Shown here: positions 1-6,957 of the stretch, piece by piece
Position numbering within the stretch: position 1 is the stretch's first letter
How the letters are laid out: each line of letters starts with the position of its first letter
Assembly: GCA_029881175.1 (NCBI GenBank)
Contig: JAOUNC010000021.1
Span: 1 to 13,975, forward strand
DNA: 13,975 nt
Direction: 5' to 3'
Origin: Nitrospirota bacterium
GTDB taxonomy: Bacteria > Nitrospirota > Nitrospiria > Nitrospirales > UBA8639
Notes under the pieces: generated by a model
Told to the model about the DNA's origin: nothing
The model's input: the letters and a program-made list of their open reading frames with translations, nothing else
The model's database searches: none
Position numbers and translations under genes: made by a program

Positions 1-218
1 GAAGCAAAGATGTGAAAATAGGTTTTGGCCTCAGCCTCCCCCATGGGGTCAAGATCACCTTGTGTATTCATGAGCATGCTGGTCATGAACACGACGAGAA
101 TGGCCCGCATGCCATAGTAGCTAAACCGCTCCGCCCCCTCATTCGCCACTAAATGAAACACGCCTGGCGGCATGGCAGAGGTCGCGATGGGTTGCGTACG
201 AAATTCTGGTTGAGGCAT
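1..218 (-). CDS. POT-family proton-dependent peptide transporter, N-terminal fragment
   Basis: This is the first 72 codons of a gene that runs off the left edge of the window. The ATG at 218 gives a protein whose residues 18-47 read as a short polar lead followed by the motif ERFSYYGMRAILVVFM. That motif is the signature of the first transmembrane helix of the proton-dependent oligopeptide transporter family (POT/PTR2, major facilitator superfamily), where the ExxER-type segment takes part in proton coupling. By family knowledge the full protein would import di- and tripeptides across the inner membrane using the proton gradient. No good ribosome binding site is visible before the ATG, so the start is supported mainly by homology to family N-termini. 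It is divergent from the HDOD gene. Substrate specificity cannot be judged from this fragment. Confidence 0.85.
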   Translation of the reverse strand, partial: MPQPEFRTQPIATSAMPPGVFHLVANEGAERFSYYGMRAILVVFMTSMLMNTQGDLDPMGEAEAKTYFHIFA

Positions 219-320
219 AACCGGTTTTGGGTTAGAAGAGAAAATAATCAGGAAAACGATTAAAGATTGGCCACACGCCACCAGATCGTCCATTCACACA
301 CGGCCGTGATCATACTCCAT

Positions 321-342
321 CCGATCCTCGTCACCGGATCGG
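321..342. repeat. Short inverted repeat
   Basis: Perfect 7-bp arms, CCGATCC and GGATCGG, are separated by 8 bases. The element lies in the POT/HDOD divergent spacer, 30 bases before a stronger hairpin. It could be an operator half-site pair or an RNA hairpin; the sequence alone does not decide. Confidence 0.5.
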
Positions 343-372
343 CACATCCTACTCGACTTCATCGTTCGACTC

Positions 373-407
373 AAAGTCCTGCGATGGTGAACCATCGCGA
401 CTTTTCT
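373..407 (+). terminator. Terminator-like hairpin in a divergent spacer
   Basis: An inner perfect 8-bp stem, GCGATGGT with ACCATCGC around a 2-base gap, is extended after a 2-base bulge by the outer arms AAAGTC and GACTTT. The right arm runs into CTTTTCT, a short U-rich tail on the + strand. The shape matches an intrinsic terminator, yet no + strand gene lies before it in the window. It may instead end an unannotated short transcript starting in 219-370, act as an attenuator, or be a REP-like palindrome. Confidence 0.45.
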
Positions 408-651
408 CCGCTTTAACCCCCTTGTCTCAAGGGTTCCCCTGACCACCCCCTCACCTTCCGATAAGACCTCGAATATGCCTCAAAATTCGGCACTGATGAT
501 TCTGGGGAAGGCTGATTTTTTGGAAAAAGTCGTCGAGATTCCTCTTAAGCTCGCATCTGTTTTAACCGAAAAAAATAGAAGCGCGTCATGAAAGAGACCG
601 AAGAATAAATCGCCGCAACAATTGAATGCCTTATTTACCAAGGACATCTTC

Positions 652-1638
652 ATGCAACTGACATTACCACTCGATGTAGAGACAAGCGAAGACCGAGAAA
701 CCATATTTGAGCGAATCAAGGGCTGCAAGTCTCTTCCGATTATGTCCCCCTTAGCGTCAAAAATTCTCAAAATGTGCCAAGACGAGAAAACGGAAGCCTC
801 AACACTCGCGGACATGATTTCTCAAGATCCAGGCATGGCGACACAAATCTTATACCTGGCCAATTCCGCCTACTATGGAGGATCTCGTCACAAAGTCACC
901 AGTGTCCTGGGAAGTGTCAACCTCCTTGGATTTTCAACGATTTCCAACCTCGCACTCTCATTCTGTTTTTATCGTCTCATTAAACACATCAAAGAAACTT
1001 CAACAACGGGAATTGATCATGCGCAATTTTGGCGTCGGTCAATTTTTGCCAGTTTGGCTGGTCGGGCCATTGGGAAACACCTCGCCTATCCCGACATTGA
1101 ACTGATGTACCTGACCTCCCTTCTGCAAGACATTGGGATTTTGGCGTTAAACGAGGTGGCTGCTGATGAAATGAAGGGCTTTCAGGAGCCTGCCCCGGAG
1201 AATCATGCTGACCTCTATCGGCTTGAGCTGGAACGTCTTGGTGTCGACCATTCGCAAGTCGGAGCCTGGCTGGCACAACAATGGGAGCTCCCGGAAGAAT
1301 TTCAGGTCACGATTCTGTATAGCCATACGCCGGAGTTATTTGAAACACCACAAGACCTTCAAATGCTCGTGGATGTCGTCTCGCTCTCCAGTGTCGTCGC
1401 CGATATGTGGATATCACCCCATTCCGAATTAGCCATTGACCGTGTCCGTGAGAAAAGCCAAGGGCGCTTAACAATTCAACCCGAAGATTGGGGAGCAATT
1501 TTAGATCAGATCATGACCGGCATTCCTCAAATCGCCAGCTTTTTCCAGACCCGATTGGGAAGTTTTGAGGAGATCACCCATGTGCACCGCATGGCACTCA
1601 AACATCTCGCGTCAACCGCTCAATCCCCAACAATTTAA
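652..1638 (+). CDS. HDOD domain signalling protein
   Basis: A 328-residue protein carrying an HDOD domain, a catalytically dead relative of HD phosphohydrolases found in bacterial signalling. Visible hallmarks are the SLPIMSPLASKIL segment (27-39), DPGMATQILYLANSAYY (59-75), an LG-x-V-N-LLG helix near 86-93, and YLTSLLQDIGIL (153-164). In the last motif the metal-binding His of an HD site is Gln, as expected of HDOD. No output or receiver domain is fused. The ATG at 652 is chosen because AAGGA at 640-644 sits 7 bases upstream; an in-frame TTG at 622 would add 10 residues but lacks such a site. It converges with a GGDEF gene. HDOD proteins often work in chemotaxis, motility or stress signalling through protein contacts; the partner here is unknown. 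Confidence 0.88.
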   Translation: MQLTLPLDVETSEDRETIFERIKGCKSLPIMSPLASKILKMCQDEKTEASTLADMISQDPGMATQILYLANSAYYGGSRHKVTSVLGSVNLLGFSTISNLALSFCFYRLIKHIKETSTTGIDHAQFWRRSIFASLAGRAIGKHLAYPDIELMYLTSLLQDIGILALNEVAADEMKGFQEPAPENHADLYRLELERLGVDHSQVGAWLAQQWELPEEFQVTILYSHTPELFETPQDLQMLVDVVSLSSVVADMWISPHSELAIDRVREKSQGRLTIQPEDWGAILDQIMTGIPQIASFFQTRLGSFEEITHVHRMALKHLASTAQSPTI

Positions 1639-1640
1639 AG

Positions 1641-1686
1641 ACCCAGGCCCCTACAGGAATCAGATTCCCTGACTAAGGGCCTGGGC
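1641..1686. terminator. Bidirectional terminator hairpin between HDOD and GGDEF genes
   Basis: Nine-base arms CCCAGGCCC (1642-1650) and GGGCCTGGG (1677-1685) enclose a 26-base loop that has its own small stem, GGAATC/GATTCC. The hairpin sits exactly between the two convergent stop codons and reaches the TAG of the GGDEF gene. U-runs are poor on both sides, so termination may be partial or may need Rho. Confidence 0.6.
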
Positions 1687-2831
1687 TATAAGGCATCCAC
1701 CTTTTCCAACGACACACACAATTGATTCCGCCCACTCTCCTTCGCTCGATATAACGCTCGATCCGCACGTTCTAACCAGGTGGGAACCGTTTCTCCACGC
1801 ATCAATTCTGCAACACCAACAGACACCGTGGCCGGAATACTAATCGTTTGATATTGAAACGACTCCCGACGCACGGCTTCCAATAACCGATCCCCTAACC
1901 GTTGACACAGCTCCAGATCCGCACCGGGGAGTAACACACAAAATTCTTCGCCCCCATAACGTGCCACAAAGTCTGTTTTTCGTGGGAAGGTGGACACCAA
2001 ACGATCCGCAAGCTGTTGAATCACCGCATCACCAGCCGGATGGCCATGCGTATCATTAATTTGCTTAAAGTGATCAATATCCACCATAAACACACAGGCC
2101 GGGGTTTCCGAGAAAAAACTCACGCTGGCGGTGCGTTGCAACTGTAAATCTAAGGCTCCACGATTATAGAGACGCGTCAGGGGATCCAAGATCATTTCTT
2201 TTCGAACACTTCCTAATTCCTGCTCTACCGCTCGCAATTTTTCACCGAGGCGTTTGATCCGCTGTTGTTGCCGCTTTTTGCGCTCATCAATCACGGCATT
2301 CATCCCTTGCACGACGGAGAGCAGGGCTTGTTTGACCTCGCTAAAGGAGCCTCCTTCTGTGGCCGCACGTAATTGGACCAGATAATTATCCACCTGTTGA
2401 TCAGACTCTTGATCCTCCACAATGGCTCGTCCCACCGTGTTCGTAAATTCCCACAACACGTTTCGCACATCCTGCAGATTGCGATTGACATAATTTTTTT
2501 CTTGTTGACGATGGGTATTCACAAACTTGCTGAGTTCACCCCAGTCCCGTCGAATGGGCCCTTCTTCCGGCTCAGAATCGTCGTGCCCAATTGACACGCC
2601 AACCAACACATGCATCGCCCACCGTTCGAATTCTTTTTCAATCTCTTCTTCCGGCCGCTCTTCCAGATCAAAGGCATGTCGCCCCAGAGTGCGTAGAATT
2701 CTGGCCAGCGACTCTAACGCCTTAGCATAATCTTCTGCCTCAACAGCGTCTTTCGTGGCGCATGTCTTAGGAACATTCATTGTCTGCTGACCTTTCTGAT
2801 CGGTTTTTCCCCCTGACCAGGATCCAATCAT
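1686..2831 (-). CDS. GGDEF-domain diguanylate cyclase
   Basis: A 381-residue protein with a C-terminal GGDEF domain (about 212-375) that should convert two GTP to cyclic di-GMP. Seen in the sequence: DPLTRLYNR at 216-224, the metal-binding Asp in VDIDHFKQIND (250-260), and an intact active-site GGEEF at 293-297. An RKTD at 284-287, correctly spaced before it, matches the RxxD inhibitory I-site, so product feedback is likely. Residues 183-212 are charged and heptad-like, forming a signalling-helix coiled coil. The first 180 residues are helical, have no recognised sensor domain and no membrane segment, so the enzyme is probably cytosolic. The start at 2831 is preferred because GAGGAG lies 6 bases before it; ATG at 2780 is an alternative. 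It converges with the HDOD gene. Confidence 0.93.
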   Translation of the reverse strand: MIGSWSGGKTDQKGQQTMNVPKTCATKDAVEAEDYAKALESLARILRTLGRHAFDLEERPEEEIEKEFERWAMHVLVGVSIGHDDSEPEEGPIRRDWGELSKFVNTHRQQEKNYVNRNLQDVRNVLWEFTNTVGRAIVEDQESDQQVDNYLVQLRAATEGGSFSEVKQALLSVVQGMNAVIDERKKRQQQRIKRLGEKLRAVEQELGSVRKEMILDPLTRLYNRGALDLQLQRTASVSFFSETPACVFMVDIDHFKQINDTHGHPAGDAVIQQLADRLVSTFPRKTDFVARYGGEEFCVLLPGADLELCQRLGDRLLEAVRRESFQYQTISIPATVSVGVAELMRGETVPTWLERADRALYRAKESGRNQLCVSLEKVDAL

Positions 2832-2977
2832 TTATTTCTCCTCTTGCCCCAACCGACTGATAGACCATGAAAACTGTGGATGTGTGGCATACAAGATACA
2901 TCCCCATGACGGGAGCCTGCAGGAATATCTGTTTGAGTCAGTTATCGGTGATTCGTGTAGGTCTCTTGAGGAATTTT

Positions 2978-2986
2978 TGCTATGAT
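2978..2986 (+). promoter_or_regulatory. Extended -10 promoter candidate for the RNA methyltransferase operon
   Basis: TGCTATGAT is a good extended -10 element (TGn followed by TATGAT at 2981-2986). No good -35 lies 16-18 bases upstream, which extended -10 promoters tolerate. Transcription would begin near 2993, about 50 bases before the methyltransferase start. Prediction by eye only. Confidence 0.45.
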
Positions 2987-3046
2987 CGTCCCCGAGAATC
3001 AGGTCACCCAACCTTCATTATTGACATTCTTGACCGTATCTGAGTG

Positions 3047-3874
3047 ATGCCTCCATCCCCCAAACCTCAGGCCAAATTACACCATCACATGATCAACCCT
3101 CGCCATATTTCTAGTCGGTATAACCCCCAATTTAAGCGCTGGGTCTCGTTACTGGACTCCCAAGGGGTCAAAGCCCATCAGCAATGTCTGGTATCCGGGG
3201 CCAAACTCAGAAAGGATCTCCTCCACCATTCCAGCGCATCAGTCCGTGAAATCCTGCTGCCCTCGTCTTGTGAGATGACTGACGGTCTTCCGTCTCACAC
3301 TACAAGCTTTGTGCTCACCCAAAAACTCTTTCATGCATTGGATGTTTTCGGCACCAAAGAGCCGCTAGTGGTCTGCGCCACCCCCTCCATACCACCATGT
3401 GATCTCACACAACCACCAATGGGCTTGGAAATACTCTGCCCCATCGGTGACCCGGGAAACTTGGGCGCACTGCTTCGATCCTGCCGGGTATTCGGCGTAG
3501 ACACGGTGATTCTTCTTCATGAAGCCGTCCACCCTTTTCATCCGAAAGTCATTCGAGCGAGTAGCGGAGCCGTCTTTTTCCAATCACTCAGTCTAGGGTG
3601 CTCAGTCGCGGAATTACATCGACCGGAAGTCTTGCAATGGATTTGCGCGTTGGATATGCACGGAGACGATGTCGCAACGACATCATGGCCACCAAACGTC
3701 CGCCTTCTTATTGGCGAGGAAGGCATTGGCATTCCCTCATTTCATTTCCCGCAACGACTCAGCATTCCACAAATCCACACCTCCATTCCATTGAATGCCA
3801 CCGTCGCCAGTAGCATCGCGCTATACGCCTACCGCCAACAGCATCCACATTCATCGCATAGGGCAATCAGTTAG
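3047..3874 (+). CDS. SpoU/TrmH-family RNA 2'-O-methyltransferase
   Basis: A protein of about 275 residues with the SPOUT fold of the SpoU/TrmH family, which transfers methyl from S-adenosylmethionine to a ribose 2'-OH in tRNA or rRNA. Counted from the GTG at 3044, the three family motifs are motif 1 GDPGNLGALLRSCRVFG (135-151, with the conserved Asn and Arg), motif 2 LLIGEEGIGIP (221-231), and motif 3 IPLNATVASSIALY (248-261). Motifs 2 and 3 build the knotted cofactor site. The N-terminal 100 residues resemble the RNA-binding part of RlmB/TsnR-like members. The exact RNA target cannot be named. GTG 3044 and ATG 3047 are adjacent in frame; neither has a clear Shine-Dalgarno site, and ATG at 3089 is another possibility. 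The DUF1653 gene follows after 47 bases and is probably co-transcribed. Confidence 0.87.
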   Translation: MPPSPKPQAKLHHHMINPRHISSRYNPQFKRWVSLLDSQGVKAHQQCLVSGAKLRKDLLHHSSASVREILLPSSCEMTDGLPSHTTSFVLTQKLFHALDVFGTKEPLVVCATPSIPPCDLTQPPMGLEILCPIGDPGNLGALLRSCRVFGVDTVILLHEAVHPFHPKVIRASSGAVFFQSLSLGCSVAELHRPEVLQWICALDMHGDDVATTSWPPNVRLLIGEEGIGIPSFHFPQRLSIPQIHTSIPLNATVASSIALYAYRQQHPHSSHRAIS

Positions 3875-3921
3875 ATGAGACCTATCATCCGACAAGACGT
3901 TCTTGAAAAAGGGAGAAATCC

Positions 3922-4149
3922 ATGATTCACCCAGGTATCTATCGTCACTACAAAGGGAACACCTATCAGGTTCTTGGAGTCGCCAAGCATTCAGAAACGG
4001 AAGAAGACTTGGTCGTCTATCGCGCACTCTATGACGAATGGAGGTTGTGGGTGAGACCCTTGGAAATGTTTTCTGAGAAAGTCGAAGTAGAAGGGAAGTT
4101 GGTTTCTCGATTTACGCTCATTCAGCCTGAGAATGAAAAATCCGATTAA
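3922..4149 (+). CDS. DUF1653 family small protein
   Basis: A 75-residue protein matching the DUF1653 family throughout: HPGIYRHYKGNTYQVLGVAKHSETEEDLVVYRALY and a C-terminal RPLEMFSEKV segment are typical. The family is small, soluble and of unknown function; the fold is thought to be a compact beta barrel. A strong GGGAG site lies 7 bases before the ATG. It follows the RNA methyltransferase on the same strand with a 47-base gap, so they likely share a transcript, but no functional link is established. It is near full length for its family. Confidence 0.88.
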   Translation: MIHPGIYRHYKGNTYQVLGVAKHSETEEDLVVYRALYDEWRLWVRPLEMFSEKVEVEGKLVSRFTLIQPENEKSD

Positions 4150-4249
4150 ATCCTACCGATCACTAGAAAGAAACCCTTTTCATACCTGTTGGGGACGTTA
4201 CCTGCTTTTGAATTTTCCAATTCAGCCATTAGAAAGCAAGCCTCACCCT

Positions 4250-4285
4250 CAAGATAGATTCCCGATTCAAGATATCGGGGATGAC
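4250..4285 (-). repeat. 36-bp hairpin repeat, isolated copy
   Basis: Read on the minus strand, this has GTCAT, the stem arms CCCGAT and ATCGGG, and a tail GAATCTATCTTG, all in register with the copy at 9533-9568. It lies between the convergent DUF1653 and purE genes, where it could also work as a transcription terminator or mRNA stabiliser. It is the only copy outside the 9.5-10 kb cluster. Confidence 0.75.
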
Positions 4286-4304
4286 GAAGAAGAGGCATGC
4301 CCGA

Positions 4305-4793
4305 TTAGAGCTGGTCAGCTAAGACCGCCCGTGTTTGCTCTTCCCGATAGGCTTGTAACCGCTGAGCTAAGGCAGGGTCAGCTAAGGCTAAGATGGCGGC
4401 GGCTAGTAACGCGGCATTCACCGCCCCGGCGCTGCCAATCGCCAGGCACCCGACCGGAATACCCTTTGGCATTTGCACAATTGAGAGGAGGGAATCGAGC
4501 CCCTGCAGGGCTTTCGACTGCATGGGCACCCCTAACACCGGCAGTTGTGTTTTCGCCGCAATCACTCCGCCTAAATGTGCCGCGCCTCCGGCCCCGGCAA
4601 TAAAAATCTGAACACCTCGTGTTTCCGCCTGTGCAATATACTCAACCAACGCATCAGGAGCCCGGTGGGCAGAAAGCACTTTACTCTCATGTGAAATATT
4701 GAGTTTCGTGAGGGTTTCACTGGTTAATCGCATCACATCCCAGTCAGATTTACTTCCCATAATCACCGCGACCTGTAATGTGGATTTCGGCAT
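4305..4793 (-). CDS. purE: N5-carboxyaminoimidazole ribonucleotide mutase (PurE, class I)
   Basis: A 162-residue enzyme of de novo purine synthesis that moves the carboxyl group of N5-CAIR to C4, giving CAIR. It has the class I PurE hallmarks: [10 protein letters not shown] near the N-terminus, the SAHRAP loop around residue 41, [11 protein letters not shown] around 67-77, and [20 protein letters not shown] followed by MPKGIPVG for nucleotide binding. Length matches the family. An AGGAAGG site lies 8 bases before the ATG. It stands alone: the usual partner purK, the N5-CAIR synthetase, is not adjacent in the window. It is convergent with DUF1653 and divergent from the peroxiredoxin gene. Confidence 0.97.
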   Translation of the reverse strand: MPKSTLQVAVIMGSKSDWDVMRLTSETLTKLNISHESKVLSAHRAPDALVEYIAQAETRGVQIFIAGAGGAAHLGGVIAAKTQLPVLGVPMQSKALQGLDSLLSIVQMPKGIPVGCLAIGSAGAVNAALLAAAILALADPALAQRLQAYREEQTRAVLADQL

Positions 4794-5042
4794 ATTCTAC
4801 CTTCCTCTCCCATTGTGAATATCAAGTGTTGGTTCATTCAACGCGGAAAAACCTTCGCAACAACCATCCTTCATCGTATCCAATATTGACCATCCCAAGG
4901 AAGGTGACTTAGACTTCTCTTCAATCGATGGATAAGAGACAGCAACAGGGCGGATTCACCCTGCTCACCCATTGCTTTCAATGGATGGTCTCGACGCAGA
5001 TTTATCTTATTCACTATTTTCATCACAGAAAAGAGGGGCATC

Positions 5043-5678
5043 ATGGCATTACGACTGGGAGATGAAGCACCAAATTTTACCGCAGAAACGACACAGGGCA
5101 CTGTGAATTTTCATGATTGGCTTGGCGATGGATGGGGCATTCTTTTTTCGCACCCCAAAGATTATACCCCTGTTTGCACAACCGAACTCGGAACCATGGC
5201 CAAAATGACCGAAGACTTCAAGCGCCGCAATGTGAAAGTCTTAGCCATCAGCGTTGATCCCCTTGACTCACATAAGGGCTGGGTCAAGGACATTAATGAA
5301 ACCCAAAGCTGCAACGTCAGTTATCCGATCATCGCCGACCCTGAAAAGAAGGTCGCCAACCTCTATGATATGATTCATCCCAATGCCTTGGATAACATGA
5401 CGGTTCGTTCGGTTTTCATTATTGGGCCGGATAAAAAGATTAAATTGATGTTGACCTATCCCGCGTCCACTGGCCGAAATTTCCAAGAACTTCTCCGCGT
5501 GGTTGATTCACTGCAACTTACGGCCAAATTTAAAGTGGCTACACCAGCCAACTGGAAAGATGGAGAAGATTGCATCATCACCCCAGCCGTGGTGGATGCT
5601 GACATTCCCAAGCTATTTCCTAAAGGCCATCGAGTGGTCAAACCCTATCTTCGATATACTCCTCAGCCAAATCGCTAA
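5043..5678 (+). CDS. 1-Cys peroxiredoxin, Prx6 type
   Basis: A 211-residue thiol peroxidase that reduces hydrogen peroxide and organic peroxides in the cytosol. The active site is HPKDYTPVCTTEL, with peroxidatic Cys45, Thr42 and Pro43; Arg122 in the MTVRSVF segment is the family's catalytic Arg. The long C-terminal arm (about 165-211), with a WKDGEDC stretch and FPKGHRVVKPYLRYT, is typical of Prx6-type proteins and aids dimer or decamer assembly. Other cysteines are Cys90 and Cys177; neither sits in the usual 2-Cys resolving position, so 1-Cys chemistry is expected. GAGGGG precedes the ATG with good spacing. It is divergent from purE across 249 bases; no OxyR or PerR box was recognised there. 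Confidence 0.95.
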   Translation: MALRLGDEAPNFTAETTQGTVNFHDWLGDGWGILFSHPKDYTPVCTTELGTMAKMTEDFKRRNVKVLAISVDPLDSHKGWVKDINETQSCNVSYPIIADPEKKVANLYDMIHPNALDNMTVRSVFIIGPDKKIKLMLTYPASTGRNFQELLRVVDSLQLTAKFKVATPANWKDGEDCIITPAVVDADIPKLFPKGHRVVKPYLRYTPQPNR

Positions 5679-5692
5679 GTCTTTTTTTTATG

Positions 5693-5726
5693 AACGGCTG
5701 CATCAGGCTCACCTGATGCGGCCGTT
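5693..5726. terminator. Strong hairpin between peroxiredoxin and zinc-ribbon genes
   Basis: Fifteen-base arms (AACGGCTGCATCAGG and CCTGATGCGGCCGTT) with one G-U wobble enclose the tetraloop CTCA. The hairpin lies between convergent genes and is probably a shared terminator. Oddly, the run of eight T (5682-5689) lies before the hairpin on the + strand rather than after it, and neither strand has a U-run on its 3' side. Confidence 0.7.
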
Positions 5727-5795
5727 GTTCCAACCCATCAGACTATCCTCCTCCACATTTTATTCATGCATTTCGAAAGAGAAGGCCAGACATTC

Positions 5796-6140
5796 TTAAG
5801 ACTGCTGCGTTTCAAATTGGCCAATCGTCAGGAGATGGGTGCGACGGCAAGGACGACACCGAAATTCCACCGAATCATTGACGACATCAACCAATGAAAT
5901 TCTCACATCCTCCGGATGGGTCTGCGCACATGTGGCAAGCGCCTCCAGTCCCTCGGTTGGACTGTCGGACTGTTGGGTCGCCGGGTCAGCCATCTGTCGT
6001 AGGGTCAAACGATGCTTCATGCGGCAATTCGTGCATACGACCCCGATACGTTCAGGCGGGGTCACAAGTTTCAAGGAAAGGGAGAGGGGGTGGACCGAGA
6101 AACATTGCTGAAGAAACGCACCACTTTTAATCACATTCAT
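5796..6140 (-). CDS. Small protein with two CxxC-x3-H motifs, unknown function
   Basis: A 114-residue protein, not matched to a named family. Its striking feature is a repeated metal-binding-like motif: CTNCRMKHRLTL (Cys36, Cys39, His43) and CRPCRRTHLLTI (Cys95, Cys98, His102). Both have the pattern C-x2-C-R-x2-H-x-L-T followed two residues later by Gln, which suggests an internal duplication or two knuckles of a single zinc site. No signal peptide is evident. The ATG at 6140 is supported by GGGAG 6 bases upstream. It is the last gene of a run on the minus strand, 88 bases after the lipoprotein gene, and may share that transcript. It could bind nucleic acid or a partner protein; there is no direct evidence for either. 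Confidence 0.7.
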   Translation of the reverse strand: MNVIKSGAFLQQCFSVHPLSLSLKLVTPPERIGVVCTNCRMKHRLTLRQMADPATQQSDSPTEGLEALATCAQTHPEDVRISLVDVVNDSVEFRCRPCRRTHLLTIGQFETQQS

Positions 6141-6228
6141 CGGTCGCTCCCTGAAATGGCCATCATCAGACGGAGGCGATTGATGGGAAGACCTGATTGC
6201 GCAGACCTTCTGGATTCAGGAAATGACT

Positions 6229-6660
6229 TCATGGTCCAGTCAACTGTTGTTGGAAAGGGTTGGGGGTAGCCGGCACTTGACATTCTTCACGTTTCCACTC
6301 GCGCAACACGGTCTCCTTATCAAACGTCAACACATACACATAGCAATAGACTTTTTCCCGCAATTTCCCTTCCGGCCCACTCAACACACTACCGGCTTGT
6401 TGCCCAAACGTTTTAATACCCCACGGATCTAAGTCACCTTCGGTCAGAATATATCGATACATCCATGTGGTGTCATCTGAAAGTAAAGGATCATCCACGG
6501 TTGGAGGCTTCCCCAGCTTTTCCTTCACGTCAGCCTGCGTCAACACCCCGACACCATTGTCGAGATAGCTATCCCGCCAAGGCGCACAGCTCATCAAGAG
6601 GCAACCAAGTCCAACGACCAGAAGGAAGGAGCTTGATTTCACCATTTTCGGTTCACTCAT
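6229..6660 (-). CDS. Putative small outer-membrane lipoprotein
   Basis: A protein of about 143 residues with an N-terminal lipoprotein signal: lysines at 5 and 8, a hydrophobic stretch 12-23, and the lipobox LMSC with Cys25 as the likely acylated residue. The mature part has a GVLTQADVKEKLGKPP segment and an aromatic strand pattern (WMYRYILT, YCYVYVLTFDKE) that recalls the SmpA/BamE-like fold, but this is a weak resemblance. Two further cysteines near the C-terminus might form a disulphide. ATG at 6660 is preferred; a GTG directly before it (6663) is closer to the AAGG site, and ATG at 6645 is also possible. It starts 21 bases after the two-TM gene and very likely belongs to the ettA transcript. 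Confidence 0.72.
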   Translation of the reverse strand: MSEPKMVKSSSFLLVVGLGCLLMSCAPWRDSYLDNGVGVLTQADVKEKLGKPPTVDDPLLSDDTTWMYRYILTEGDLDPWGIKTFGQQAGSVLSGPEGKLREKVYCYVYVLTFDKETVLREWKREECQVPATPNPFQQQLTGP

Positions 6661-6681
6661 CACGACAAGTACCTTGCGAGG

Positions 6682-6957
6682 CTACGTATTCCGGTGAGCA
6701 TGCACATACCATGACCTGATCAGCGCATACACTTGGGCAACCAACCCTGCCACGATCAATCCCAATGCCGTGGAAAGCAATGGCGAATCAGGACGGTCTA
6801 ACCCTTGAATCCCCAGCATAAAGCCGCCAGCCACACACAGGATGCCGACAACCCTCGCGACCATCACCGATCCGGATTTCGCAGATTCTGTCGCTTCAGG
6901 AGAATCCTTCACGGGATCAGAAGAAGAATTGGGATGTTCATGGGACATCGGGTACAT
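6682..6957 (-). CDS. Small two-TM membrane protein, unknown function
   Basis: A 91-residue protein with a polar, Ser/Glu-rich N-terminus (1-30) and two predicted membrane helices, about 32-51 and 59-82, joined by a short loop (LDRPDS). Both termini probably lie on the same side of the membrane. No family was recognised. The ATG overlaps the ettA stop codon as TAATG, sharing one base, and no Shine-Dalgarno site is seen, so translation is probably coupled to ettA by re-initiation; ATG at 6948 is an alternative start. The lipoprotein gene follows within about 20 bases. The tight spacing supports it being real. Confidence 0.72.
   Translation of the reverse strand: MYPMSHEHPNSSSDPVKDSPEATESAKSGSVMVARVVGILCVAGGFMLGIQGLDRPDSPLLSTALGLIVAGLVAQVYALIRSWYVHAHRNT

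Larger units (their letters stand above)
219..651. other. Divergent intergenic spacer with two hairpins
   Basis: This is 433 bases between the POT transporter (-) and the HDOD gene (+). No ORF with family resemblance was found. It contains two inverted repeats, listed separately at 321-342 and 373-404. The stretch from about 500 to 640 is AT-richer and may carry the HDOD promoter, but no convincing -35/-10 pair was identified. Confidence 0.5.

Noticed and set aside
4133..4603. Open frame of 156 codons on the + strand overlapping purE
   Set aside because: It lies mostly antisense to a well-supported purE and its product is low-complexity Pro/Arg-rich.
4794..5042. Possible peroxide-responsive operator before the peroxiredoxin gene
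   Set aside because: Only small hairpins (CAGGG/CCCTG at 4946-4963 and CCATTG/CAATGG at 4969-4984) were found; none matches an OxyR or PerR site.
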